Of a stretch of 64,000 nucleotides of DNA, positions 44,159 through 53,868 are shown in pieces. Numbering within the stretch: position 1 is the first letter of the stretch; the number at the start of each line of letters is the position of its first letter. The DNA is from Paenibacillus sp. FSL R5-0623 (GTDB taxonomy: Bacteria > Bacillota > Bacilli > Paenibacillales > Paenibacillaceae), in the NCBI RefSeq assembly GCF_037974265.1, contig NZ_CP150233.1, positions 1,302,001 to 1,366,000 of the forward strand, written 5' to 3'. The notes beneath the pieces were generated by a model. The model saw only the letters and a list, made by a program, of their open reading frames with translations, was not told the DNA's origin and made no database searches. The translations under genes and the position numbers were made by a program.

Positions 44159-44830
44159 TTACTCTTTGGTTTTGAAAAGGCTTGCCAGATTGCCAAAAGG
44201 TGATTCTTTCTCTTCATCTTCTGTGGAGCTGGAATACACGACCTTGGATGTAATGCCCTCATCGTCTGCTGCACAATTGTTTTCGAGAGTGAATCGGTCA
44301 AATTGATGCATAAATACCTTTGCTGTATTGATGGCATCATCCAAGGCACGGTGCTGGGTACCATCAAATTCAATTCCGCAGATTTCAAGAGCCTGAGCGA
44401 GCCCCAGTTGACGGAATTTGCCTTCTTTGCGGACGGTGCGGGACCACTGTTGCTGGAGATCGTTATGATTGGTGATCCAGGCCACATCAAGTTGATGGGT
44501 ACGACAATGAGAGATCAGTTTGCTGCGGTCATCGGGTCCCCAGGAACACATGTAATAGGGCTCACTTCCCATCCAGGCAATGAATTGGTTCAGTGCTGCC
44601 GGGAAAAGAGGGGCTGCATCAATATCTTTCTGCGTGATACCTGTAAATTGAATCGTGTCAGTGGACAGCACGGACTTGTTGGAAGGACGAACATACGTAT
44701 GGAACGTATCCGTTACGACCAATCCATCGGCACTTTCCGTAACTTTGACGGCACCGATATCAATAATTTCAGAAGAATAGCGAGTATTGCGGCTTACCGT
44801 GAATTCAAGATCATATATGATATATGGCAT
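44159..44830 (-). CDS. DEDDh 3'-5' exonuclease (KapD/Eri1-like)
   Basis: The 223-residue protein has the DEDDh residues Asp7 and Glu9 (DLEF), Asp100/101 (WGPDDR), His160 and Asp164 (HRALDDA). These place it with ERI1/KapD-type RNA or DNA trimming exonucleases; the substrate is not given by the sequence. The last roughly 40 residues are acidic, low complexity (STEDEEKES). AAAGGAG lies 7 bases before the ATG. It is a single gene, convergent with the WYL regulator. Confidence 0.87.
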   Translation of the reverse strand: MPYIIYDLEFTVSRNTRYSSEIIDIGAVKVTESADGLVVTDTFHTYVRPSNKSVLSTDTIQFTGITQKDIDAAPLFPAALNQFIAWMGSEPYYMCSWGPDDRSKLISHCRTHQLDVAWITNHNDLQQQWSRTVRKEGKFRQLGLAQALEICGIEFDGTQHRALDDAINTAKVFMHQFDRFTLENNCAADDEGITSKVVYSSSTEDEEKESPFGNLASLFKTKE

Positions 44831-44998
44831 GGGACAAGCTCCTTTATCGATTAATACCTGTGATAGATTTCTATTTCTCTATATTACAGGGAACGTGCTG
44901 CCATGTCAGCCATCGCCAGAGAATTCATTGTAGTCAGGATGAACGGACAGTCTGAGTGTTTAATGATTTTTCTAATGCATTTCCGGTTTTGGTAAGTC

Positions 44999-45147
44999 TT
45001 TACTTCGCCAAAAGTGGTCGTTATAATGAGGAAAGTTAGGGACTTTCCTATGTTTTGTTTGTATTTATGGCAACATAAAAGTAGAATTTTACGTCTTATT
45101 ATCAGAACTTCCTAACACCGTTTGAAGTGTTGGGGAGTTTTTTTATT
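44999..45147 (+). ncRNA. Structured leader or small RNA with promoter and terminator (unknown class)
   Basis: TTTACT (44999-45004), 17 bases and TATAAT (45022-45027) form a SigA promoter. About 110 nt of transcript include GGAAAG/CTTTCC and TATGTT/AACATA hairpins. The transcript ends in an intrinsic terminator, AACTTCCTAACAC with GTGTTGGGGAGTT and then seven U (to about 45145). No ORF is contained. About 120 bp later an FAD-dependent oxidoreductase starts, so it could be an attenuator or an independent small RNA. I cannot assign it to a known family. Confidence 0.65.
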
Positions 45148-45266
45148 ATGTATAGCATACTCATGTAGGAAAGGAGAAAAAGTTAGTCGGTTGTTGGTAT
45201 AACATAGGAAAACTACTTCACTAGTTAGCATTGTTGAATTTAAAGTACATATGGAGGTTTGTTTCT

Positions 45267-47213
45267 TTGATTAGTAGAAAATTGAAAATAACAGCAATTA
45301 CAGCCAGTGTGTTTATTGTTTTAATGAGCGCTGCATATGGTGCATTCTATATTTGGAACAAGCATTATAAATTTAATAATAATTATGTATGGCAGCCTTT
45401 GGAGAACGTGCAATCTACACTAAACCTGAAAGATTCCTATAACGTGATTGTAGCTGGAACGGATCCGGAAGGTATTACTGCTGCCTTATCAGCTGCTCGT
45501 AATGGGATGCGTGTATTGCTGGTGGAAGCAAGAGATCGCAACATGTTGGGAGGATTGTTGACCGAGGGTGGCCTTAATACGCTGGATCTAAATTATTCAC
45601 CTGAACAACCGCAGCTATTGAGTAGTTTGCGGCAGCCTGACTTTTTGAACAAAGGCATTTTCCAGGAATGGTTTGACCAGATCGAGGGTAGTTCATTTGA
45701 TACCAATACAGCGGCTAACATGTTCTATCGGATGGTCCGTTCCGAACCTAATATTGACCTGTTGATGAATGTTAAGGAATTAGTTCCACTTACTGAACAA
45801 TCTACGGGAGATCACACGACAATAACGGGTATGAGTATAACTAAAGAAGATGGAACAACTGTTCAGATCTCAACCCGCTCCATCATTGATGCAACGCAAG
45901 ATGCGGATATTGCAGCCGCTGCAGGAGTTCCATATTCCATAGGCAGACAAGATATTGGAGATGGTAAATCCAAAATGGTCTCTACGCTTGTATTCAAGCT
46001 AAGCGGTGTTACTGATGAGGTATGGCAAAAGTTTAGGGAAAGAGATGGGACCGGGGTGGATAAGATGAGTGCTTGGGGGTACGGTGATGCTAGAAAATAT
46101 GAATCCTCCAATCCACAACATATTAAGATTCGAAGTCTGAATATCGGAAGACAAAATGATGATACAATCTTGATTAATACGATGCAAATCTTTGGGGTAG
46201 ATCCGTTAGATCCGATATCTGTGAAGAAAGGTCTGGAAATCGGGCGTAAAGAGGCCCCACTAATTGTTGATTTTCTGAAGAAAAATTATGATGAATTTGC
46301 AGGGTTACAATATGCTGGAACAGCGAACGAACTTTACGTGAGGGAGTCACGTCATATCTATGGCGAGTACCGATTAACATTAGCTGATGTCATGGAAAAT
46401 CGTGATCATTGGGATGCCATTGGATACGGCTCATACGATATTGATATTCAGAGCACGAGTGTTGGAAATCCCGGCACGATTATGTTGAGTCCGATTCAAT
46501 ATGGTGTACCTTTTCGCTCGCTTGTACCGCTAAAGGTTGATGGTTTGCTTGTCGTTGGACGTGCAGCAAGTTTTGATACAATCCCACACGGTAGTGCAAG
46601 AGTTGTCCCACTGGGAATGGCAGAGGGAGAAGCAGCAGGAGCGGCGGTCAAGCTGGCATATATCCATAAGGAGTCCTTCCGCGAACTCTCAACTTCCGAA
46701 GAGCGAGCATCTGAACTACGTAAGATGCTGGAGAATCAGGGTATGGATCTGAAAGTACATCGTTTCGAGCAGCCTGATTATATGGAGCATAAGGATTACA
46801 AGGGATTGCTGGCTGCAGCGAGTATGTATATGACTTCAGGCAATTATAATAACGATGGTTGGGAACTGGATAAAGGAATGAATTCAGAACGATTTTTAAG
46901 TAAATTGAAAAGAATGCAAGCGATGTTTCCAGAAGCCTACACAGGCAGTGCCGACCAAGCTCTAGCAAATATGGAGAATGCCTTAACCCTACCTTTAACG
47001 TTGGATCAGGCTGCCTATATGTTATGTCTGGCCATGGGATCTTCAGAAACGGAAACATCACTTGAACAGGCACTTGCTCAATTACAAACGCAAAACTTTA
47101 TAAGTGACGACACGCTTGCTGGCATTGCTGACAAGAACAATCTTACCAATGGGGATGCGTTTATGCTCATTCGTGATGTAGTGGAGTATTATTCTGGAGT
47201 TGTATTCGACTAA
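45267..47213 (+). CDS. Membrane-anchored FAD-dependent oxidoreductase
   Basis: The 648-residue protein starts at the TTG at 45267, with GGAGG 9 bases upstream. A single N-terminal membrane helix (about 8-28) precedes the Rossmann start VIVAGTDPEGITAALSAARNGMRVLLVEARD (a relaxed GxGxxG), then GGLLTEGGLN typical of the FAD_oxidored (PF12831-type) group. FAD-contact DATQDADIAAAAG and the C-terminal RAASFDTIPHGSARVVPLGMAEGEAAGAAVKLA are present. The last roughly 170 residues resemble an S-layer-like or helical repeat module. The reaction is unknown. An uncharacterised leader precedes it. Confidence 0.8.
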   Translation: MISRKLKITAITASVFIVLMSAAYGAFYIWNKHYKFNNNYVWQPLENVQSTLNLKDSYNVIVAGTDPEGITAALSAARNGMRVLLVEARDRNMLGGLLTEGGLNTLDLNYSPEQPQLLSSLRQPDFLNKGIFQEWFDQIEGSSFDTNTAANMFYRMVRSEPNIDLLMNVKELVPLTEQSTGDHTTITGMSITKEDGTTVQISTRSIIDATQDADIAAAAGVPYSIGRQDIGDGKSKMVSTLVFKLSGVTDEVWQKFRERDGTGVDKMSAWGYGDARKYESSNPQHIKIRSLNIGRQNDDTILINTMQIFGVDPLDPISVKKGLEIGRKEAPLIVDFLKKNYDEFAGLQYAGTANELYVRESRHIYGEYRLTLADVMENRDHWDAIGYGSYDIDIQSTSVGNPGTIMLSPIQYGVPFRSLVPLKVDGLLVVGRAASFDTIPHGSARVVPLGMAEGEAAGAAVKLAYIHKESFRELSTSEERASELRKMLENQGMDLKVHRFEQPDYMEHKDYKGLLAAASMYMTSGNYNNDGWELDKGMNSERFLSKLKRMQAMFPEAYTGSADQALANMENALTLPLTLDQAAYMLCLAMGSSETETSLEQALAQLQTQNFISDDTLAGIADKNNLTNGDAFMLIRDVVEYYSGVVFD

Positions 47214-47217
47214 TTGG

Positions 47218-47246
47218 TTGACAATTACTTGTAAATGAACTAATGT
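47218..47246 (+). promoter_or_regulatory. SigA promoter of the proS T-box transcript
   Basis: TTGACA (47218-47223) and TAATGT (47241-47246) are separated by 17 bases. It begins 2 bp after the stop of the upstream FAD oxidoreductase gene and gives a leader of about 330 nt before proS. Confidence 0.7.
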
Positions 47247-47254
47247 GGTCAAAA

Positions 47255-47530
47255 ATGATAACAGCGTTATAACGAGGACATGATTGTGCAAGCCAGCTTC
47301 AACAGAGAGGGAACAGTGTGGTGCAAGGTTCCTGTAGCTGCTTCATAAATTCCTACCTCGCGAGCTGCGGAAGAGAATGCCCATACAGGGTTGCAACCTC
47401 CGCCGGCAGGGCCCGTTATGCCCCGTAGGACTGCATGTCACAGATCGCATAGGTTGCGAACGGATTAATTTGCAGTTAAATAAGGGTGGTACCACGACAC
47501 ATTCGTCCCTTGACGGATGTGTCTTTTTGC
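47255..47530 (+). promoter_or_regulatory. T-box riboswitch, proline-specific
   Basis: The T-box core AAGGGTGGTACCACG is at 47482-47496, followed by the terminator ACACATTCGTC/GACGGATGTGT with TTTTT (47497-47528). Upstream, a long imperfect Stem I (about 47300-47370) carries a CCU just before A in the internal loop (AATTCCTACC), suited to tRNA(Pro). Uncharged tRNA(Pro) would stabilise the antiterminator and allow proS expression. The specifier assignment is by position and remains to be modelled. Confidence 0.9.
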
Positions 47531-47578
47531 TGTTTATGCGCCGTATTTGATAACAAAAAGGAAGATTAGGAGTGTGTT

Positions 47579-49366
47579 ATGATGCGTCAAAGTGAAATGC
47601 TTGTCCCAACATTACGTGAAGCGCCAGCGGAGGCAGATGCAGCGGGACATCGCTGGTTACTGCGTTCCGGTATGATTCGCCAACTTGCTGCGGGAATTTA
47701 CAGTTACCTACCCCTTGGACGGCGTATATTGTTAAATGTTGAACGGATCGTTCGTGAAGAGATGGATCGTGCGGGATGTCAGGAAGTATTGTTGCCGATT
47801 ATGCAGCCTGCGGAGTTGTGGGAAGAATCCGGAAGATACACACAATATGGTCCTGAATTGATGCGTCTGAAGGATCGTCATGCACGGGAATTTGCACTTG
47901 GACCAACACATGAGGAAGTCGTAACCGCTTTAGCGCGGGATGAAGTGAACTCGTATCGGAAGCTGCCATTCACCCTGTACCAGATCGGAACCAAGTTCCG
48001 GGATGAACGCCGTCCTCGATTTGGATTGCTGCGCGGTCGTGAATTTATCATGAAAGATGCATACTCTTTTGCTTCGGACTGGGAAGAGCTTGATCGTACT
48101 TATCAGGCGATGAACACAGCGTATAGTCGCATTCTGGAGCGTTGTGGTCTGGACTATATCCGTGTTGAGGCGGACGCGGGAACGATTGGCGGTCAAGGTG
48201 AAACGCACGAGTTCATGGCTCTTGCTGACGTGGGTGAGGACACGATTGTAACCTGCAAACATTGTGGATATGCTGCAAATCTGGAGAAAGCGGATTATCT
48301 GACTTCTGGAGATATTGAGAAAACAGAAGGAAGCTTGGAAGTTCCAGCCGACTCTGCGAGTGCAGACTCCGCGCTTCAAACGGATGAACATTCGGAAGCG
48401 GAAAACGTAGTACACATCTCGACACCTGGCGTTCGTACGATCGCTGAGTTAAGCACTTTTGTGGGCAAAGGTGCTGAACATATGATCAAAACGCTGCTTT
48501 ATGTGGCGGATGGTCAGCTCGTCGCTGCGCTTGTGCGTGGAGATCATGAATTAAATGACATCGCATTGAAGCAGGTGCTGGGGGCAGAGGAACTGACCCT
48601 TGCAGACGATGCAGCCATTGCGGCACATCCAAATCTGAAGGTAGGATTCCTGGGTCCAATTGGACTAAATCTGCCGATGGTGGTGGACGCTGACGTGGCA
48701 GTGATGAAGAGTGCAATTACAGGAGCCAATGAACTGGATGTACACGTTTCCGGCGTACGCCCAGGCTTTGATTTTGCATTGGAGCGAGTAGAACGAATTC
48801 GCTTTGCTGCGGAAGGGGATACTTGTCCAACATGTGGATCACCACTTGTGTTTACCAAAGGTATTGAGGTTGGACATATATTCAAATTGGGAACGAAATA
48901 TAGTGATGCCATGGGTGCTTCATTCCTGGATCGTAATGGTCGCCAGTGTGCGCCAGTCATGGGATGTTACGGCATTGGCGTATCCCGCCTGATGGCCGCT
49001 ATAGCTGAACAATATGCAGGAGATGATGGCATAAAATGGCCTGCCGCTGTTGCGCCTTATGATGTGCATCTGATTACAGTAAGCTGGAAGGATGAGCAGC
49101 AGCGTCAGCTCACCCTCGAACTGGAACAACAATTGATCGATGGCGGTTACACGGTATTGGTTGATGATCGGGATGAACGGCCGGGTGTGAAATTCAAGGA
49201 TGCGGAGCTGATCGGATTGCCTGTGCAGATCGTTATTGGCCGAGGAGCAGCAGAAGGACAGGTCGAACTGGGATCACACGCACTTGCAGCATCAGGCGAG
49301 TCGAAACGAATGGGGATGACGGCACAGGAGGCTGTGCTTTATGTGAAAGAACAGCTCACTTCCTAG
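47579..49366 (+). CDS. proS: Prolyl-tRNA synthetase (bacterial type, with INS editing domain)
   Basis: The 595-residue class II synthetase has motif 2 FRDERRPRFGLLRGREFIMKDAYSF (about 140-165) and the GPTHEEVVT region. The INS editing insertion is at about 225-400 (STPGVRTIAELSTFVGKGAEHMIKTLLYV), followed by the motif 3 region and anticodon-binding domain (GHIFKLGTKYSD; AAVAPYDVHLITVSW). It charges tRNA(Pro) and hydrolyses mischarged Ala-tRNA(Pro). AGGAG lies 8 bases before the ATG. It is controlled by the T-box leader just upstream. No terminator directly follows the stop; a MITE-like repeat begins 2 bp later. Confidence 0.97.
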   Translation: MMRQSEMLVPTLREAPAEADAAGHRWLLRSGMIRQLAAGIYSYLPLGRRILLNVERIVREEMDRAGCQEVLLPIMQPAELWEESGRYTQYGPELMRLKDRHAREFALGPTHEEVVTALARDEVNSYRKLPFTLYQIGTKFRDERRPRFGLLRGREFIMKDAYSFASDWEELDRTYQAMNTAYSRILERCGLDYIRVEADAGTIGGQGETHEFMALADVGEDTIVTCKHCGYAANLEKADYLTSGDIEKTEGSLEVPADSASADSALQTDEHSEAENVVHISTPGVRTIAELSTFVGKGAEHMIKTLLYVADGQLVAALVRGDHELNDIALKQVLGAEELTLADDAAIAAHPNLKVGFLGPIGLNLPMVVDADVAVMKSAITGANELDVHVSGVRPGFDFALERVERIRFAAEGDTCPTCGSPLVFTKGIEVGHIFKLGTKYSDAMGASFLDRNGRQCAPVMGCYGIGVSRLMAAIAEQYAGDDGIKWPAAVAPYDVHLITVSWKDEQQRQLTLELEQQLIDGGYTVLVDDRDERPGVKFKDAELIGLPVQIVIGRGAAEGQVELGSHALAASGESKRMGMTAQEAVLYVKEQLTS

Positions 49367-49367
49367 A

Positions 49368-49552
49368 TAAGTTGAACTAATCATATACACAGAAACGGAG
49401 AGGACAGAAAAAAACTGAAAAAGCGAAGCGTTCGCCTTTATCTCCGGATTTTTCCCTTCAGCAAAGGGAATCAAAAAAATCTGGGGATAACAGCGATTGG
49501 AAGGTTATTCTGTCATCGGAGTGTCCGTGTGGACATATCTTAGTTCAACTTA
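49368..49552. mobile_element. MITE-like repeat, copy A (13-bp terminal inverted repeats)
   Basis: TAAGTTGAACTAA (49368-49380) and TTAGTTCAACTTA (49540-49552) are perfect inverted repeats. The interior shares the core CGCCTTTATC...CGGATTT...ATC(C/T)GGGGATAACAGCGAT...TCTGTCATCG with copy B at 60754 and, on the opposite strand, with part of the 53 kb copy. No ORF is present. It begins 2 bp after the proS stop. Its inner CCCTT/AAGGG hairpin may act as the terminator. Confidence 0.8.
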
Positions 49553-50033
49553 TATAGATCAAGGGGGATCTTCTAATTATATGAGTTCATATAATAGTAC
49601 CGAATATGATGCGGTAGATGATTTTGATTGCTGAAATTCCAATCTGAGCATGAAAAAGAGGGCTATAGGCATACAATTTGGTTGAATTTTATGAGTGATA
49701 TCATACGAAATAACTATTTTTGGATCTATGTATTTAGTATGCAAATGGTTTTATGATTAAGGATTTGAAGATGATCCTACTCAGGCGGATCTATGTGCAA
49801 GTATGCAATTTTGAGAAGATAGAGATGTCGAAATTAAAAGTACAATAACCGCATGAACACGGTCATTCCGGAGAGTTTTTATATAGTTCGGTGTCGAAGG
49901 CACTTGATAAAGTTGGTCCGTAAAGGCTGCGCTGGGATTTATTTTTGCCTCAGAGGATTGTCAGGATCAGCAGAATATGTCCACAGGAAATGTTGGAGTA
50001 TCTGATGTGAATGGATGTTTAAGAATGGAGATA
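49553..50033. other. AT-rich intergenic region
   Basis: No gene is supported. Short frames such as a 17-codon MSSYNSTEYDAVDDFDC at about 49580 have poor spacing to GGGGGA. The region looks like decayed sequence between proS and the 5'-nucleotidase gene. Confidence 0.35.
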
Positions 50034-50084
50034 CAAAAGGGTGTCCCCTTAACCAGTAATCTGGTTGGGGGACACCCTTTTGGT
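50034..50084 (-). terminator. Terminator of the 5'-nucleotidase gene
   Basis: A long stem AAAAGGGTGTCCCC..AACCAG with CTGGTT.GGGGACACCCTTTT closes on TAAT. It is 74 bp beyond the nucleotidase stop and has U-runs on both strands. Confidence 0.9.
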
Positions 50085-50157
50085 ATGACAAGATAGATTC
50101 GTTATGTTGTTGCGCCATATAAGCGATCATGCCTATATGCACTTTGCTTTGCTGAGC

Positions 50158-51957
50158 TTAAGAAGCTGCAGGCAATTTCAATTGTTGACCTGGATAAATC
50201 CAGTGTGGATTTTTGATATTATTGAGCTTCTGCAATGCCTGCCAAGTTGTGCCGTATTGTTTGGAGATAGAGTACAGGGAATCTCCGGATTTCACAACAT
50301 GCAGTTTGGCTGGAGCTGGTTTGCTTGGTGTTGGTTTAGACGGTTTTTCCGGTTTTGGTGTTTCTGGTTTTGGCTTGGTTGGAGCTGGTGTTTCTGTTGC
50401 CGGAGTTTCCGGCTCTACTGCAGGTTTTTTCGCTTCACTGATCCGACCATCTGTTTTGATGTCTACAGCGCCAAGCTTTTGCATGTAGTTGATCAATGCT
50501 TCATCCAATGCGCCATACATACCTGTTGTAGCATATTTGGTGAACATGGTGTACTCGTCACCGCCAACAGCTGTGAAATCATTGGTTGCCAGTGTGTATG
50601 TTGCTTCCGGATCAAGGGCTTTATCTCCCACGGTTACGGAATGTACACGGCTACCTTCTGCAGCGGAAGTGTCGATTTTGAACTTGATTCCAGATACTTG
50701 TGGGAATCCACCGCTTGGTTCCGGATAGGAAGCTACACCAACTTCAAGGGCTGCCAGAATATCAGACCCTTTCACTTCAAGGGTTACCACTTGATTACCA
50801 AAAGGAAGCACTGTGATAACATCACCTTTGGTTACGATACCCTTTTCAATGGAAGCACGGATACCACCACCGTTAGTCAGTGCAATATCGGCGTTGCTGA
50901 CATCACGGATGGCGTCTGCAAGCAGGTCACCCAGGTTGGTTTCACCTGCACGTACCTGTTCACGTTTACCATCCAGTAGAATGGCTGTATTGGCTACTTC
51001 TTCTTTCAAAATAGGCTCTTGTTCTTTTTGAATGGAGTTCACGAGAGCTGCGACTTTCTCATTTGGTTTGATGTCTTTTGCTTCAGTTTCATCAATTAAT
51101 GTTGCTTGTTTCTTCGTTACTTTACCACCATCTACCCACAGGTCGATGACACCTACGTAGTTAGTGTATTCTCCTGCACTTGCGATCAATGTTCCGTTAT
51201 CGGATACAAGACCGTCCTGCAGTATTGTGTGGCTGTGACCATCAATGAATATATCGATGCCAGGAACTTCTTTAACTACTTTTAAACTAGTATCTGTGCT
51301 GGACGCGTCTTGTCCAAGGTGTCCCAATACCACAACAACATCTACTTTGCTGCGGATCTCGTTCACCAGAACTTTAGCTTCCGCAGATGGGTCTGTAATA
51401 TCAAGACCTGCTACGTTTTTCGGATTCGTTTTGTACATCGTTTCAGGTGTGGACAGGGCAATGATTCCAACCTTTACACCATCAATTTCTTCAATCAGGT
51501 AAGGATCGAAGAGACGAGTTCCGTCTTTTTTCTTCACGTTGGCACTAATCATTGGGAAGTTCATCATGTCTGCCAGTTCGATCAAGCGATCCGAACCATA
51601 GTTGAATTCGTGGTTACCGGGTACGATAGCTTGGTATCCCATTTCATTCATGACTTTCACGATGCTCTCACCATTCACGAGAGTGGCAAAAGTTGTACCA
51701 TGTACAGCATCTCCAGCATCAAGCAGGAGCGTGTTCGGGTTTTCGCTACGATATTTGTCAGCGATTCCAGCTACTTTGGCAAAACCCATAGCAGGTGAAG
51801 ATTCAACTGCACGAGCATGCGTATCATTCGTATGTAGAATGGTAATGTGTTTGCCTGTGCCCGGAGTAGTATCCGTTGCAGCCGCGGCAATACCTACACT
51901 GCCAAACAGCAAACAGACCGTTAGCAGAAGTGAAACGTAATTCTTCCAGATTTTCAT
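50158..51957 (-). CDS. Secreted 5'-nucleotidase / 2',3'-cyclic phosphodiesterase with LysM domain
   Basis: The 599-residue protein has a signal peptide (about 1-27, ending AAA) and a metallophosphatase domain ([43 protein letters not shown]; about 35-290). The 5'-nucleotidase C-terminal domain ([36 protein letters not shown]; about 325-490) follows. A Pro/Thr/Lys linker ([17 protein letters not shown]) and a C-terminal LysM ([27 protein letters not shown], about 545-590) end the protein. It releases nucleosides and phosphate outside the cell and binds peptidoglycan. The ATG at 51957 has GGGGAGG 12 bases upstream. Confidence 0.94.
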   Translation of the reverse strand: MKIWKNYVSLLLTVCLLFGSVGIAAAATDTTPGTGKHITILHTNDTHARAVESSPAMGFAKVAGIADKYRSENPNTLLLDAGDAVHGTTFATLVNGESIVKVMNEMGYQAIVPGNHEFNYGSDRLIELADMMNFPMISANVKKKDGTRLFDPYLIEEIDGVKVGIIALSTPETMYKTNPKNVAGLDITDPSAEAKVLVNEIRSKVDVVVVLGHLGQDASSTDTSLKVVKEVPGIDIFIDGHSHTILQDGLVSDNGTLIASAGEYTNYVGVIDLWVDGGKVTKKQATLIDETEAKDIKPNEKVAALVNSIQKEQEPILKEEVANTAILLDGKREQVRAGETNLGDLLADAIRDVSNADIALTNGGGIRASIEKGIVTKGDVITVLPFGNQVVTLEVKGSDILAALEVGVASYPEPSGGFPQVSGIKFKIDTSAAEGSRVHSVTVGDKALDPEATYTLATNDFTAVGGDEYTMFTKYATTGMYGALDEALINYMQKLGAVDIKTDGRISEAKKPAVEPETPATETPAPTKPKPETPKPEKPSKPTPSKPAPAKLHVVKSGDSLYSISKQYGTTWQALQKLNNIKNPHWIYPGQQLKLPAAS

Positions 51958-52130
51958 ATGAATCCGAAACCTCCCCAATTAATAATCTACTAGAGCGTTT
52001 ACACAGCTCACGTAGTATTTTAACAGACTATTATTAGGAAATCTCGCGAATTACGTAAAAATAGGTAACCTGAAAGTGACATCTAAAATCTACTGTTGGA
52101 TAAAATAATCTTCGGAAAGAACATATGTTC

Positions 52131-52547
52131 TTAAAGAGTGTAAAAAAAATGCTGCGCTTCACGCGGCAGTCCGGTACGTAAACAAAATTTCTCCAAAGAT
52201 TCATCCGGTTCAGGCATCACTCCAGAGGTCAGCAATTGAATGGCAAAACGATTGGCCTGTCTCTCCAGCTTGCCTGGAGCAAAATAGGAATGTTCCTCCA
52301 GAAAGAATCGATTAATCCCTTTATGAAGCCGGTCATGACCAAGCTCATGTGCGCACACGAACCGCTGCCATTCCGGCGGCAAATCATTGTGTATGACGAT
52401 AAACCTGCGCCGGAGCTTGCGAAAGTACAGTCCCTTGGTGGACTTCCCCAAATTGGTGAAACGAATCTGTATTCCAACCGCGCGGGCAATGCTGAAAGGG
52501 CAGTTGGTCCGGTGTTTGCGAATCAGCTTTGTTACGATGTCATCCAT
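52131..52547 (-). CDS. ImmA/IrrE family zinc peptidase
   Basis: The 138-residue protein has the zinc motif HELGH at residues 67-71 and a glutamate ERQANRFA at about 95 acting as third ligand. It should cleave the repressor encoded by the adjacent XRE gene or another regulator. AGGTGA precedes the ATG by 7 bases. The gene lies 42 bp downstream of the XRE gene in one operon. Unlike in ICE or prophage loci, no integrase or tail genes are near. Confidence 0.88.
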   Translation of the reverse strand: MDDIVTKLIRKHRTNCPFSIARAVGIQIRFTNLGKSTKGLYFRKLRRRFIVIHNDLPPEWQRFVCAHELGHDRLHKGINRFFLEEHSYFAPGKLERQANRFAIQLLTSGVMPEPDESLEKFCLRTGLPREAQHFFYTL

Positions 52548-52589
52548 ATGATCTCACCTGCTGCCTCATTAAATTCAGTGGGTCATGCC

Positions 52590-53030
52590 TCATGGGCGAT
52601 TGTCCGATTCGTCTGTCTTTTTGCGTTTGTTCATCTGTTTGGCTTCCCAGAACAGACCTGTCAGCACATCCTTGATTCGTTTCTTGTCCTCTTCATCAAG
52701 TGGAATGCCGTCAAACATCAGATCATCATCGTCCTCCAGCATCTTTTTGAAATCACGACGGTCTTTGTATGTAGCCCATTCCGGTACGTCCTGAAGTTCA
52801 GCAGCACTCCCTGGTTCAATATAACCAGCCTGCTTCATCATCTCTGTATAGGGTACCGAGAGTGCATCTGAAATCTTGCGGATGGTCGCTGGTTTTGGCA
52901 CACCCCGGACCCCATTCTCAATACGTGAAATCTGTGAGTTGCTTATTCCGGCTGCTTCGGCGAGCTGATTGATGCTGTATCCCTGTTGCTCGCGCAGTTG
53001 TTTCATATAAGGACCAAAAGCGTGCTCCAC
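52590..53030 (-). CDS. XRE-family repressor (ImmR-like) paired with ImmA
   Basis: The 146-residue protein has an N-terminal HTH_3 domain (INQLAEAAGISNSQISRIENGVRGVPKPATIRKISDAL, about 18-60) and an acidic C-terminal part with LEDDDDLMFDGIPLDEEDKKRIKDVL. Its start is the GTG at 53030 with AAGGAG 11 bases upstream. It is the likely substrate or partner of the peptidase gene that follows. Target promoters are not visible, although its own upstream region would be the first place to look. Confidence 0.85.
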   Translation of the reverse strand: MEHAFGPYMKQLREQQGYSINQLAEAAGISNSQISRIENGVRGVPKPATIRKISDALSVPYTEMMKQAGYIEPGSAAELQDVPEWATYKDRRDFKKMLEDDDDLMFDGIPLDEEDKKRIKDVLTGLFWEAKQMNKRKKTDESDNRP

Positions 53031-53063
53031 AATTATGCCAACTCCTTCGATTCGTACAAGTAC

Positions 53064-53314
53064 TTGAGTTATAAAGAAGACGTTGGATGGGGGGAGGTAG
53101 ATGTGCGTTCTATGCCCGTTTCGGATTCGGATCGTTCTTTTGATCGCTGTTATCCCCGGATTTCCTGTTTCCCTTTCCTAAAGGGTGAAATCCGTTGATA
53201 AAGGCGAACGCTTTGCTTCTTCAGAATCGATTCCGTCTCCTTCACTATGTATGCGCGTGATACACACCTAAGTCCCTTCCCGAAAAGTCTCGGTGGCTTC
53301 TTTATAGAAGTCAA
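53064..53314. repeat. Repeat copy C, related core, imperfect termini
   Basis: On the minus strand, the core AAGCGTTCGCCTTTATC...CGGATTT and AAATCCGGGGATAACAGCGATC (53143-53218) matches the MITE-like copies A and B. The ends are different: TTGAGTTATAAAGAAG (53064) against CTTCTTTATAGAAGTCAA (53297), an imperfect inverted repeat. It may be a diverged copy or a related family sharing the core. No ORF is seen. Confidence 0.55.
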
Positions 53315-53868
53315 ATGACTGATACGGAAGTTCATTAATTAAACAGTACTATAACGTATATATACCATTAGGTAAAGAGATATGAAACAATTATGCCAAA
53401 AGGCATAGGAAATGAGAGCGAAGGTTTTATTTTATCGTCAAAATGAACCAAAATGAAGGTTTACTCTGATCTCCAGAAAGTGGTATCCTCAAATAGAAAT
53501 ACGAACAGTATGCGAACAAAATGTAAACTTGATACAGGTTAGAGTTTGGAGGAGTACCTTCCGAACAATGGAATTCTGCGAAATAGTGATTTGGATTGAT
53601 TCCAAAAGGCAACAGGGAAAATTGAAGAAATGTCGTTACTTTTTTGGAGAACTGGACAACTCTATGAATAAGAGTCTTTTGCTATCGTTCAAAAAAAACG
53701 ATGGAAAAGCAATATCATGTGAACGATAGAGTGACTTAATTGATTAATGAGAAGAAGTGCGGGAGATGAGATGGTTGCATGTTTAACTGGATTGTTCAGT
53801 CATCCAAGTGAGCATGCGGAACCAATTGATATTCATTTTATAAAGAACACTAAAGGAGGAAAATGATT
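53315..53868. other. Intergenic region before the ArpU gene
   Basis: The roughly 550-bp AT-rich sequence contains a hairpin ATGCC-AAAA-GGCAT near 53394 and a stem TTGCTATCGTT/AACGATGGAAAAGCAA near 53680-53712. The latter may terminate an unrecognised transcript. No gene is supported; the promoter of the ArpU gene is expected in it. Confidence 0.35.

Noticed and set aside
49580..49640. 17-codon frame MSSYNSTEYDAVDDFDC as a small peptide gene
   Set aside because: Its ribosome-binding-like GGGGGA is too far from the ATG, and no promoter or conservation is evident.
50104..50979. 291-residue plus-strand frame
   Set aside because: It is antisense to the 5'-nucleotidase gene, with low-complexity Phe/Cys/Trp composition and no ribosome binding site.
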